Shown: piece by piece, positions 1-10,239 of the stretch
Position numbering within the stretch: the stretch's first letter is position 1
Layout: each line of letters begins with the position of its first letter
From: Bufo bufo
Taxonomy: Eukaryota > Chordata > Amphibia > Anura > Bufonidae
Reading direction: 5' to 3'
Length of the DNA stretch: 64,000 nucleotides
Assembly: GCF_905171765.1 (NCBI RefSeq)
Contig: NC_053391.1
Span: forward strand, 186,134,559-186,198,558
Notes under the pieces: model-generated
What the model was told of the DNA's origin: nothing
Databases searched by the model: none
Seen by the model: the letters and a program-made list of their open reading frames with translations, nothing else
Position numbers and translations under genes: made by a program

Positions 1-1196
1 TCATTTTTCTGGCTATAGTCTTGTGTGGGGGCTTGTTTTTTGCAGGACGAGGTGACGTTTTTATTGGTACCATTTTGGGGGTGCATATGACTTTTTCATT
101 GATGGATATTATGTTTTTTGTGAGGTGACTAAAAAAACTGTTTTGGCATAGTTCTTTTTTTTTCTTTTTTTACACTGTTCAGTTGATGGGGTAGATCATG
201 TGATATTTTTGTAGAGCCATATGTGGCAATACCAAATATGTCAATTTTTTTATGTCTATTTTTTTTTACATTTTACACATTAAGAGCATTTTTAGAAAAA
301 AATCATGTTTTTGTGTTGCAATTTTCATAGAGCCATATTTTTTTTTCTGGCTATGGTCTTGTGTATGGGCTCATTTTTTGCAGGATGAGGTGACATTTTT
401 ATGACTACCATTTTGGGGTACATACGACTTTTTGATTGATTAACATTATGTTTTTTGGGAGGTGAGCTCACAAAAAAAATCTGTTTTGGCAGAATGTTTA
501 TTATATTTATATTTTTATAGTGTTCACCTGATGACTTTTACCTTTCACCTTTTAGACTTCGGTCATATGATATTATTATAGAGCCGGTCATTGTGGACGC
601 GGTGATACCAAATATGTCTATTTAATTTTTTTCTTCTATTTTTTAACATTGTTAACACTTTATTTTTTTTCTATTTTTTTATTTGACACTTTGAGTCCCC
701 CATAAGGTCATACAAGGCCTCTGGGGAGACATTTAACTTCATATTTTTTTTTTACTATTGATTTCTTCTGTAACTGGGGCTGACATAGTAGCCCCCGTTA
801 CAGGGGAAATACTCCCCCGAGAGGTGCTGTACAGCAGAATACAGCGCTGTACAGCCTCAGTGCAGGGCTGATCGAGGTCTATAGAAGACCCGACAGCTCC
901 TGCACTCTCCCGGCCCCGGCGGGCCAGTACAGGAAGCGGCATAGCGCTTACTGATCTGTATACACAGTGCTCGTTGAGCACTGTGTATAAAGCGATCTGG
1001 AAGTCAGAGTCACCCAGGAACGGTCCCTGCCTTCTCTCTGGGGTGCCCTGCTGTCACTGGCTTCGGGTCCCCCGCTCAGCAGCTGCACGATTAGCGCGCA
1101 GCTGTCATCTCTGAATGGACGTTTCAGAACGTCCATTCAGAGATAAACCGACCGCCCAAGGACGTTTATAGTCAATGGGCGGTTGGGAAATGGTTA
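1..1196 (+). mobile_element. Right part of a TTAA-bounded non-autonomous element
   Basis: The segment holds a roughly 335-bp tandem subrepeat: the landmark TTTTTTGCAGGACGAGGTGA near 36 recurs near 371. It ends in a short hairpin region and the terminus GGGAAATGGTTAA at about 1184-1196. The same subrepeats and the same kind of end (AAGGGGTTAA) occur at 10240-13016 (same orientation) and 46721-49492 (opposite orientation). No transposase is visible, so it is a non-autonomous copy. The left end lies outside the window. A TTAA target is typical of the piggyBac and Kolobok superfamilies; which applies is not decided by the sequence. Confidence 0.7.
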
Positions 1197-1479
1197 AAAT
1201 GTCACTACAAAAAATACTGTTTGTCGAATATGTTATTATTTCCTATTGCCTGGCATGTAACATCTGTAACATTTATGTGTTTTGAGGCATTTTGTGATTT
1301 TGGTGCATTTTGAAGGCAAAAAACACTAGCCCCAGATGTTGCATGGAAGTGTATGTTAAATATTAAAAATAGGACAAACAGGAGTTTTTTAAAGTGGCAT
1401 TTTTTGAGACTTGAATGTGTTTTTAGGTCAATAGTTTTTTTTCCCTTTAAATTGCAGCATGCTCTGGGTGTGGCATTGA
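1197..1479. other. Unassigned AT-rich spacer
   Basis: No coding signal, terminal repeats or tandem structure were recognised between the end of the TTAA element and the first subrepeat of the hAT element. Confidence 0.4.
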
Positions 1480-1717
1480 GGGGGAAATCTTTTAGACTTC
1501 AGATAGCCCCTTTAATCTTTTCTGTTATACATAGACTTACTGTGTGTCAGACTCAATGTCAACAGGCGGTCTTCTATATTGGCACGTTTCTCTAGTTGAC
1601 CTGCTGTGTCCTTAAAACTTAATCTGTTCTGTTACACATAGACTTACTGTGCGTCAGTCTCAGTGTCAACAGACAGTCTAATATATAGGTGCTACAGATC
1701 TTGTTCATCTGCTGCCA

Positions 1718-1995
1718 AGGACGGACTGGCCATAGACCTTACAGGAAAATTTCCCGGTAGGCGGATTCCCAGGGGGCCGCCTGAGCCCCCCTCACGGCCG
1801 GAAATTTATGGGGATGTATTTTGTGCTGCTGGCAGCATTTTGTAATGGACTATCGTATTTAGCTCTGTTGGAGTGGTATAATATGCCACAATATGGTATT
1901 GCTGGCCCTGCCTTCCATCAATTTGCACCCAGCTATAAAACAGGGCCACTTTCTGTATTTTTTCCAGTGCCGCTTTAATTTCCCAATCTGCCCCT
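1718..1995. mobile_element. Insertion fragment in the hAT 5' region
   Basis: This block separates two parts of the hAT 5' subrepeat (CATCTGCTGC before, TGCTGTACCATTAAG after). It begins AAGGACGGACTGGCC, which resembles a hAT-type MITE terminus. Flanking duplication is unclear, so the limits are approximate. Confidence 0.4.
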
Positions 1996-2101
1996 GTTTG
2001 CTGTACCATTAAGACTTAATCTGTTCAGTTGTACATAGACATGTTGTCTAATATATAGGCGTGTTTATCTAGTTCACCTGCTGCACCATTAAGACTTAAA
2101 A

Positions 2102-2424
2102 AGTAACTAAAGTTTTAATGAAGTTTTTCTTAAAATGTCCCAAATGCCTTACTAATAATTTTTCTAATGTATTTTATGTTAAAAGTGGTGTACTCCGTTC
2201 TCTGCAGCCCCTTTCACAAAGTGTACAGTCTGTACTCCGTACACCGATGAGAAGTCAGTGGTGTGGAGAATACCGAATTTAAGGCGCACAGGGAAATCTA
2301 CGCTTTAGGGGGAAATATCTCTCGTAATAATGCAAAATCCATAAATAAATTAAATTACAAAAAATATTATTAGGGCATTGTAGACATTTAAAAAGAAACT
2401 TCATTAAAAGTTTAGTTAGTCTTT
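2102..2424. mobile_element. Palindrome-ended MITE in the hAT 5' region
   Basis: The left end GTAACTAAAGTTTTAATGAA is matched in inverse by TTCATTAAAAGTTTAGTTAG near 2398-2420. The interior is AT rich with no ORF. It splits the subrepeat block of the surrounding hAT. The superfamily is undetermined because the target duplication could not be fixed. Confidence 0.55.
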
Positions 2425-3007
2425 AATCATTTATACATAGACTTACTGTGTGTTCGACACAGTGTCAACAGGCAGTCTAATATATAGGCACATTTATCTA
2501 GTTTAACTGCTGCACCATTCATACTTAACTACATAGTTACATCACTGATTCAGTAACTGTACAAAATGGCCAACAGCCAGTTGCCTGGGCCCTCAAAAGG
2601 AAAGGGCAGTGGCAAAAATGTTGCTGTAGCTGGCACAAGTAGCAGCAGAAGAAAGAGTGGTAGTAGCAGTAGCCACAGCAACAGGCCAGAGCATCCACTG
2701 TCATACAGTGGTCGTATTTTGACCAACAATCCAGCTGTACTGAAATGGTTTGACTCGCTCTTCATCATCTCAGGCACAGACAGCAAGAAATCGGTGGCTT
2801 CCACTGACATAACACGTATTTGGCATGGCCAATGAACAACCTTGGAGCCCTCACTGGACCTGCAACTGCTTCTTTCTTTTGGTCCCCTTATGCTTGGGAA
2901 GTAAAGTATGCTGCCGGCTCTGCTTCAATTTTCAGTGAGGACAAGCTTAATGAGGACAGTCAGCAGCTACAGGCCAGCACAGACTTGGAGGATAGGTCCG
3001 CTGTAAC

Positions 3008-4212
3008 ATAGTACATAACATAAGGCCGAAAAAATACATATGTCCATCCAGTTCGGCCTGTCATCCTGCAAGTTGATCCAGAGGAAGGCAAAAAAAAAAA
3101 AAAATGTGAGGTAGAAGCCAATTTTCCCCACTTCCTTCCCGACTCCAATCAGGCAATCAGAATAACTCCCTGGATCAACGACCCCTCTCTAGTAGCTATA
3201 GCCTGTAATATTATTACGCTCCAGAAATACATCCAGGCCCCTCTTGAATTCCTTTATTGTACTCACCATCACCACCTCCTCAGGCAGAGAGTTCCATAGT
3301 CTCACTGCTCTTACCGTAAAGAATCCTCTTCTATGTTTGTGTACAAATCTTCTTTCCTCCAGACGCAGAGGATGTCCCCTCGTCACAGTCACAGTCCTGG
3401 GGATAAATAGATGATGGGATAGATCTCTGTACTGACCCCTGATATACTGTATTTATACATATTAATTAGATCTCCCCTCAGTCGTCTTTTTTCTAAAGTG
3501 AATAACCCTAATTTTAATAATCTTTCAGGGTACTGTAGTTGCCCCATTCCAGTTATTACTTTAGTTGCCCTCCTCTGGACCTTCTCCAGCTCTGCTATGT
3601 CTGCCTTGTTTACAGGAGCCCAGAACTGTACACAGTACTCCATGTGTGGTCTGACTAGCGATTTGTAAAGTGGTAGGACTATGTTCTTATCACGGGCATC
3701 TATGCCCCTTCTGATGCAACCCATTATCTTATTGGCCTTGGCAGCAGCTGCCTGACACTGGTTTTTGCAGCTTAGTTTGCTGTTTATTAAATTTCCTGGA
3801 TCCTTTTCCATGTCAGTGTTACCGAGTGTTTTACCATTTAGTATGTACGGGTGACTTGCATTATTCCTACCCATGTGCACAACTTTGCATTTGTCAGTGT
3901 TAAACCTCATCTGCCACTTATCTGCCCAAGCCTCCAGTCTATCCAGATCCCTCTGTAGTAGTATACTGTCCTCTTCAGTGTAAATTACTTTACACAGTTT
4001 AGTGTCATCTGCGTAAATTGATACTTTACTATGCAAGCCTTCTACAAGATCATTAATAAATATATTGAAGAGAATAGGGCCCAATACTGACCTCTGAGGT
4101 ACCCCACTAGTGACAGTGACCCAATCTGAGTATGTACCGTTAATAACCACCCTCTGTTTTCTATCATTGAGACAGTTACTTACCCACATACAGACGTTTT
4201 CTCCCAGTCCTC
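3008..4212 (-). mobile_element. 5'-truncated CR1-clade LINE fragment
   Basis: Read on the minus strand, this is the RT C-terminal half and 3' untranslated region of a CR1-like LINE. The 3' UTR ends ATTTTTTCGGCCTTATGTTA, which matches the LINE tail at 42040-43156. The peptide MTVTRGHPLRLEERRFVHKH (from 3392) recurs there almost identically. It is inserted in the hAT transposase acidic linker: hAT sequence stops at about 3005 and resumes at about 4225, while copy 2 near 60420-60460 is continuous over this point. Confidence 0.85.
3189..4189 (-). pseudogene. CR1-like reverse transcriptase pseudogene (C-terminal part)
   Basis: The frame 3389-4189 encodes 266 residues with the RT block GVPQRSVLGPILFNIFINDL and the catalytic YADDTKL. 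It then carries the CR1 C-terminal region (CIRRGIDARDKN, LYKSLVRPHMEYCVQFW, VQRRATKVI). The frame shifts and continues at 3189-3392 to ITGYSY. The GVPQGS motif reads GVPQRS here, a Gly to Arg change in a conserved RT loop. With the 5' truncation and frameshift, it is dead. Confidence 0.85.
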
Positions 4213-5732
4213 CTGTGTCCTCCTTTAAGCGTGCAAACAGTGATGATGACAGTTGGGTGGGAGTATGTTTTGCGAGTGGTCAGGGACGTGGCCATGAGAC
4301 TGGTGAGGGTGACATAAGTGACAACCAGACAGTAGTGGATGATGATGTAGCCAATCGCATGTGGGAGCCTGGTGAAGAGGGGGCATTATCATCAGAGGGG
4401 TGGGGGTGACAGCAGACTCGTGAGACAGCAGCAGGATGGCAGCGTGCCGTTGAGCCAGCAGGGTGGAAGCGGTGGGAAATCTGCAGCCAAACGCGCCAGG
4501 CGTAGACCATCTGCTACTCAGGAGCCTACCTGTCAGGAAAAGGCACTGACAGGCAGTCAGCATGGAGTGTTGGGGGTAAAATGCCATACTAGGCAGTGTG
4601 GGAATTTTTTATCAAGTCGCTGGAGGACATTAATGTGGCGGTATGCAGTATATGTGGGCAGAAGGGGAAGCGCGGTCAGGGTGCAAATGTTGACACCACG
4701 GCCTCTGCGTCAACTCGTGGAGCGTCACCATAAAGTGGCCTAGGAAAAACGTGGCACTAATGTAGTGGCACAGCTGGACGCAGCAATCGCTGCATCTCCC
4801 AGCAGCCAGCATCCCTTCTCCAGCAGTCAGGACTCCTCAACCTCAGCAGAAGGAAGCTGTTGTTCCTTCCCTTCGTCTATTGCTCCTGATGCTCCTCCTA
4901 CGCCTCATCGTGTGTTTTTCGCCAGCAATCGATCACCGAAGCGACTGCTAAGAGACAACAGTATGCATGCATTCATCCAACGGTGCATAAGCTGAACGTC
5001 TACCTGGTCAAGTTGCTGGTACTACAGTCCCTGTCTTTCCATGTTGTTGACTCTGCACCTTTCAGAAGTTGGCGGATTATTCCCAGCCAAGGTGGAGAGT
5101 CCCAAGACATCATTACTTGTCTAAAAAGGCTGTACCATCCATGCACAGGTATGTTGAGCAGAAGGTGGGCCAGTCCTTGGGCCTGTCGGCATCTGGTACA
5201 GTTCATGCCAGTTTTAACATGTGGATTTGTAACTATGTTCAAGGACAATAAATGTCCTTTAGAGCCCACTGGGTAAATGTGGTTCTGGCCCAGGCACACC
5301 AGCAACTTGGCCATGTGATGGCAATGCCGCCTGTGTTTTGTAATAGTGTAATTTCTGAGCCCATGTCTTCCTCTGCCTTCTCATCCTCCACCTTGTCCTC
5401 ATCTTCCACTGTAGGCACAGTTCAGAGTGGTCTTCCAGCATACCACCTATACAAAGCACAGCGTTGTCACATGGTTCTGCACCTGGTCAGCCTGGGCGAA
5501 CGGAGTCACATTTGGGAGAATCTGCTCCTCACCAACTAGAAATAAAAACCATGTTCACCGATAATGGGAAGAACATTCTGTCTGTGCTGCGTCAGGTAGG
5601 GCTGAGCTATGCGCCCTGCATGGCGCACGTCTTCAATCTTGTCACCTGGTTCCTGAAGTCTTTCACCCCACTGCATGTCTTGAAAACGTCAACGAAACTG
5701 TGCATGCACTTCAGCCACTCCTACCATGCAAA

Positions 5733-7234
5733 CAGTGGCGTACATATAGGGGTCGCAGTTGCGACTGGGCCGGCACCCCAGGGGGGCCAGGCCGCCTGCG
5801 GACCCCTGGCCCCTGCTGCAGCTGTGTCTGGCATCCATCCGTCCGATTCAAATATTCAACAATCACATCACATTTAAGTTGCCCTCCCCCCGGGCCCGCC
5901 TGCCCCCCGCCCTCCTCCCTCCTCCTCCCTCCCTCCCTCCCTCCTCCTTCCTCCCTCCTCCCTCCTCCTTCCTCCCTGCGGTCAGCGCCGGGCCCGTGAA
6001 CTCCCGCGAGACCTGTGTGAACTCCTGTGCAGGTCTCGCGGGAACACGCGCCTGAACGGGATCCGGACGTGACTCAGTCTCAGAGAGGATGTCAGATTCG
6101 AAAGAGAGGACCGCCGAGGCACTGACCGGAAGAACAGAAGAAGAACTGAAGTTCCCCTGCCCTGCCAGCCGGTAACTCGGCGGTAAGTAAAAGCCAGGGG
6201 GGGCGTACCGGACCCGACCTGACCCTGGGCTGGCCTGGCACTCGTCGTCTCTCTGGGGCACACTAGGCCCCCAGCCCCCCAGGCATCCCCCCTGGCAGAT
6301 GACCGGGGGGGGGGGCAGTGGCAGGCCGCAGCAGCAGGGCACACTAGCCCCCCAGGCACCCGGGGGGCGTTTGAGCTGCCTGGCATGAAAATCCCGCCTC
6401 AGGCTGTGCCTGGGACCCTGACTCGAGTAGTGAGGGCCCCTGGGGGCCCTGGCCTACCATGACCCCAATTTATTGATGGGATTAAGGTCTTTGGGGCCCA
6501 CCCTGGGTTGATGCTGATCTGAGGGGTCTTGACTCTTCCGGCTGATGATTGATCTGGTGGCTGATGGGGGGGTCTTTGGGCTGATCTGAGGTCTGATGGG
6601 GGCTGACTGGGGGTCTGGGCTGATCTGAGGTCTCATGGGGGCTGACTGGGGGTCTTTGGGCTGATCTGAGGTCTCATGGGGGCTGACTGGGGGTCTTTGG
6701 GCTGATCTGAGGTCTCATGGGGGCTGACGGGGTCTTTGGGCTGATCTGAGGTCTCATGGGGGCTGACTGGGGGTCTTTGGGCTGATCTGAGGTCTCATGG
6801 GGGCTGACTGGGGGTCTTTGGGCTGATCTGAGGTCTCATGGGGGCTGACTGGGGGTCTTTGGGCTGATCTGAGGTCTCATGGGGGCTGACTGGGGGTCTT
6901 TGGGCTGATCTGAGGTCTCATGGGGGCTGACTGGGGGTCTGATGGGGGAAGGAAACTAAGATGTCTGTCTGTCAAACTCTGCAGAGATGAGAGATGGCTG
7001 AAATAAATCATCATGGTGGTCCGGTCTGAATGGAGAAGATGAAGAAAGAGAACATCTACATCAAAGGAGACGTCACTGGATGTAAGAGGTATGGGCGCGA
7101 TATATAGGTAGGGCTGTGCGTAGGTGTGGCTTGAGGGTGGGCGGGGACACTGGGGGGCGGGGACACTGGGGGGAGCGGGGGGGCCCTTGGATCAGTTTCG
7201 CACAGGGGCCCCATGGATTGTGTGTACGCCACTG
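5733..7234. mobile_element. Non-autonomous hAT element with perfect 8-bp target duplication
   Basis: The element starts CAGTGGCGTACATATAGGGG and ends TGTGTACGCCACTG, giving inverted termini CAGTGGCGTACA. Both sides carry the 8-bp duplication CATGCAAA (5725-5732 and 7235-7242), typical of hAT. It is inserted in the transposase core of hAT copy 1. The interior holds a CCTCC-rich tract (5880-5985), GC-rich sequence and a 41-bp minisatellite, and no transposase. Apparent long frames inside (for example minus strand 5863-6342) are low complexity. Confidence 0.93.
6577..6938. repeat. 41-bp minisatellite inside the hAT element
   Basis: The unit is built on GCTGATCTGAGGTCTCATGG followed by GGGCTGACTGGGGGTCTTTG. 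Successive units begin at 6661, 6702, 6741, 6782 and 6823, so spacing is 41 bp with one 39-bp copy. About eight to nine copies are present, with a degenerate start near 6530-6600. Confidence 0.93.
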
Positions 7235-8245
7235 CATGCAAAACATGCCCTCCTTGACCTGCAAAGGCAGAATAGTGTTCCCATACATCGCCTCATATGC
7301 AACGTTTCACCACGTTGGAATTCCATGCTCCACATGTTGGACCGACTGTATGAGCAGAGGAAATCTGTGAACTTTGACAGACAGTAGCAGCTCATGCGTG
7401 ACACCTGCGTTTGCTCAGACCCTTTGAGGAGGCCACTTTATTTGTGAGTCAGCAGGACTATGGGATGAATGATGTCATTCCACGTCCTGCACGGGATGCT
7501 GATAAATCTGACTGGTGAGGGGACAGAAGATGTGGCGCCTTTATCTCACGGCCACCTGAGCCCTGTGAAGGCTGAATTGGCACAAGAGGAGGAGGAGGAC
7601 GATAAGGAGGACATAAACGCTTAGAAATTCTATACAGAATTAGGTGGTTTATCTGCCCAAGGGACAGGAGAGGAGCATGAGATGCTAGGGGGTGACGATG
7701 AAGACGACCCTGACAGACCATGGCAGAATGCAGTGGAGATGGAGGCAGGGAGTCCCTCCGAGTCCCTTGGGCAAATGGCCAGATGCATGCTGAGTTGCTT
7801 GTGTAGTGACAGCTACATTATTACCATTCAGTAGAGGGATGACTACTGGCTCTCCACAATGTTAGACCTTCACTACCGGTCCAAAATGGGGCCTTTTTTA
7901 CACCTTCTGAGAGGGCTGAAAAACACAACTACTATCGAGATATCCTTTGTAGTCTGTTGGTCTTTGCCTACGTGCACCATCGCCCATCGTCCTGAAGGTC
8001 TCACCGGGGGGACCCTTTGAGCTCGCACTCCACTGCCAAGACTACTAGAGAGGGCTGGGCAGGAGCAGCACCAGCTCCATCAGCAGCAACTTAAGTCTTG
8101 ATTTTCTGATGAGCACTTTTCTTCACCCGCCTACTGAAGAAACCACCCAGCAGCAGTATATGGAGCAGAACATGAACAAGCAGGTGGTGGCATACTTGCA
8201 CTGCTCCCCTGTCACCCCAGATCTAAGACTACTGGGCAGCCAAAC

Positions 8246-8464
8246 TTGAATTGTGAACAACTCGCCGAGTTTGCCCTGGGAAAGCTTTCCTGCCTGGCGA
8301 GTAGTGTGGCATCAGAGCAGGTGTTTAGTGCGGCTGGTGGCATAGTTACCCCAAAGAGAACTTTCCTTTCAACACAAAATGTTGAGAGGCTAACCTTTAT
8401 AAATATGCATCAGGCCTGGATCAACCAGGATTTCAAGACACTGGTACGTGATGCAACAGACTAG
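8246..8464 (+). pseudogene. hAT C-terminal dimerisation domain remnant
   Basis: The 72 residues include ASSVASEQVFSAAGGI, then TFLSTQNVERLTFINMH. This is the hallmark block of the hAT dimerisation domain (alanine/serine segment, SE-x-VFS-x-AG, then VE-x-L-x-F-x-N-like). It is the best-preserved part of this transposase copy. The ATG at 8246 is incidental, because homology continues upstream in broken frames. Copy 2 lacks most of this block. Confidence 0.85.
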
Positions 8465-9083
8465 ATCATTCTGGCAGTAATGATCTGACTGTAGTGTGCT
8501 GCCACACCAGAACATTGTGATAAATGGCCTTTTACTTCGGTCCACGTGCTGCTGCCACCCACCTGATGCCACACTCCTGCTGCCTCTACTGCCATCTGCT
8601 CCTACTGTGATCTGCCACCATCTTGTACTGTTACTGCCACTGCTGTTGACCCCCCTCTCCACTTTTACGGTGCCACTATTGCGAATATTCATACTGTTGC
8701 CACCCTCACCACTCTGTTCCGGGGCCTCTCTTGTGACTCTTCATACTGTTGCCACTCTCACCACTCAGGTCAGGGCATCCTTTCAAATGCAGAGTACTGA
8801 TTCTTTGTCATGATTAATTTCCATTTGTTCTCACAAAAGAATGTCTAGACCCACAGGTGCAGGTCCCTATATGATAAAAAATGGGTAATACCAACAACTA
8901 TGCCTCAATGAATGATCCCATTAATGGTAAGAATTGGTAAGAATATCTGATATGGTCTGGAGATTTTAATCTGTCTTTAGCCTTTAAGAACAGAGGCAAT
9001 GTTGGTTTTTGCTTTTTTGTTTTTACATCCTCGACCTTCAAATAGACATGATTTTTTAATTTTTTCATTCTCATTGTCATATT

Positions 9084-9600
9084 AGGCTGCGTTCACACGG
9101 GCGAGATTTCCGCGCGGGTGCAATGCGGTAGGTGAACGCATTGCACCCGCACTGAATCTGGACCCATTCATTTCAATGGGGCTGTTCAGATGAGCGATGA
9201 TTTTCACGCATCACTTATGCGTTGCGTGAAAATCGCAGCATGCTCTATATTCTGCGTTTTTCACGCAACGCAGGCCCCATAGAAGTGAATGGGGTTGCGT
9301 GAAAATCGCATGCATCCGCAAGCAAGTGCGGATGCGGTGCGATTTTCACGCACGGTTGCTAGGTGACAGTCTATACACTGTATTATTTTCCCTTATAACA
9401 TGGTTATAAGGGAAAATAATAGCATTCCGAATACAGAATGCATAGTAGGTGATCAATTGAGGGTTAAAAAATAAAAAAAATTAACTCACCTTCTCCTCTT
9501 GTTCGCGTAGTTCTCCCGGTCTTCAGTTCTTTAAAAAGATGAACTATGGGCTAAAGGACCTTTGGTGACGTCAGATCACATGCTCCAATCACATGGTACA
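9084..9600. mobile_element. MITE of the TTCACACGGGCGAG palindrome family
   Basis: It begins AGGCTGCGTTCACACGGGCG. The interior carries nested inverted repeats around GATTTTCACGCA and the hairpin TTCCCTTATAACATGGTTAT near 9390. Related copies lie at 25762-26670 and 28284-28802. The right terminus is not clear, so the end is approximate. No coding capacity. Confidence 0.65.
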
Positions 9601-9737
9601 TCACCGCGGTTGAACTCAATTTTGGTTTTACGGTATCTGTCCCTTATATGTCCTACTTGAGCACTTTTTGCCTAATACTCTTGATAAGCTCTATGTGGTT
9701 AACTACCCACGCTATTTGAAAGAATGTGATCTTCCTT

Positions 9738-9976
9738 AGGGCTCATGCACACCGCAGATCCGCAAAACACAGATACATGCCACCATTTTTTTTTTTACTC
9801 CTCCAGAAATGTCCTATCCTTTTCCACAAAACAGACAAGAATAGGCCATTTCCTATTTTTTTGCAGAGCTGTTGAATGGACTTTTATTATTATTTTTTTA
9901 CCTTTGGGTCAGCATCCGAGGAGCAAAAAACGCATATCGGATGCGGACTAAAACTATGGCCATGTGCATGAGCCCT
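9738..9976. mobile_element. Short MITE, AGGGCTCATGCACAC termini
   Basis: The left end AGGGCTCATGCACAC is mirrored by GTGCATGAGCCCT at 9964-9976. The interior is AT rich and contains ATCCGCAAAACACAG, a motif shared with other CACACG-type MITEs of this window. No ORF of interest. Confidence 0.7.
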
Positions 9977-10239
9977 TGTTCTTTATATTCTGGCTTGGCA
10001 GAGTTGATGCTGTTAAAATGGTGAAGAGATTGTAAATTATGCAGATTGTATGATTTTCTTTTCAGGGAAAGATGATGTCAATAACTTGCTTTAGGGAAAA
10101 ATTGTACCCCCACAATCTGAACATTTTAGGGTAGCTTTTTCCACAAATTTTTGCTTGTTCCTTTCTACAGTTAACTGCATTATATGGTCTTTTATCCATA
10201 ATATACAGTATAGATCAATCAACCAACCACCATCTGACA

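Larger units (their letters stand above)
2566..8464 (+). pseudogene. hAT-family transposase pseudogene, copy 1 (BED finger to dimerisation domain)
   Basis: The fragments in order are as follows. A Ser/Gly-rich N-terminal region begins MANSQLPGPSKGK at 2566. An acidic linker ends TDLED near 2995, is interrupted by CR1, and resumes at SDDDSWVGV near 4232. A BED-type zinc finger occupies about 4606-4740 (CSICG-like pair, then H-rich end). A Ser-rich linker runs 4765-4995. Catalytic-core fragments lie at 5069-5251, 5252-5730 (including MFTDNGKNI near 5551) and 7235-7387 (PRWNSMLHMLDRLYEQR). The C-terminal hAT dimerisation domain is at 8246-8464. Reading frame changes many times and stops occur throughout, so no product is expected. 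An active enzyme of this family cuts hAT termini and leaves 8-bp target duplications. Confidence 0.8.
1480..8830 (+). mobile_element. Decayed hAT transposon, copy 1, with nested insertions
   Basis: A degenerate hAT-type DNA transposon is read on the plus strand. Its 5' untranslated part has four imperfect copies of a block (ACATAGACTTACTGTG...CACCTGCTGC) near 1530, 1630, 2030 and 2435. Transposase fragments follow from 2566 to 8464 and end in a hAT dimerisation domain. The 3' part (8500-8800) is rich in TGCCAC repeats. A CR1 fragment (3008-4212), a non-autonomous hAT (5733-7234), a MITE (about 2102-2424) and another fragment (about 1718-1995) interrupt it. A second copy lies at 56001-60603 on the minus strand and confirms which pieces belong together. 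Outer terminal repeats were not resolved, so the limits are approximate. Confidence 0.75.

Noticed and set aside
4225..4587. 120-codon minus-strand frame rich in His and Pro
   Set aside because: Antisense shadow of the hAT acidic linker.
5863..6386. Overlapping minus-strand frames of 134 and 159 codons
   Set aside because: Low-complexity Pro/Gly/Arg-rich translations of a CCTCC tract and GC-rich hAT interior.
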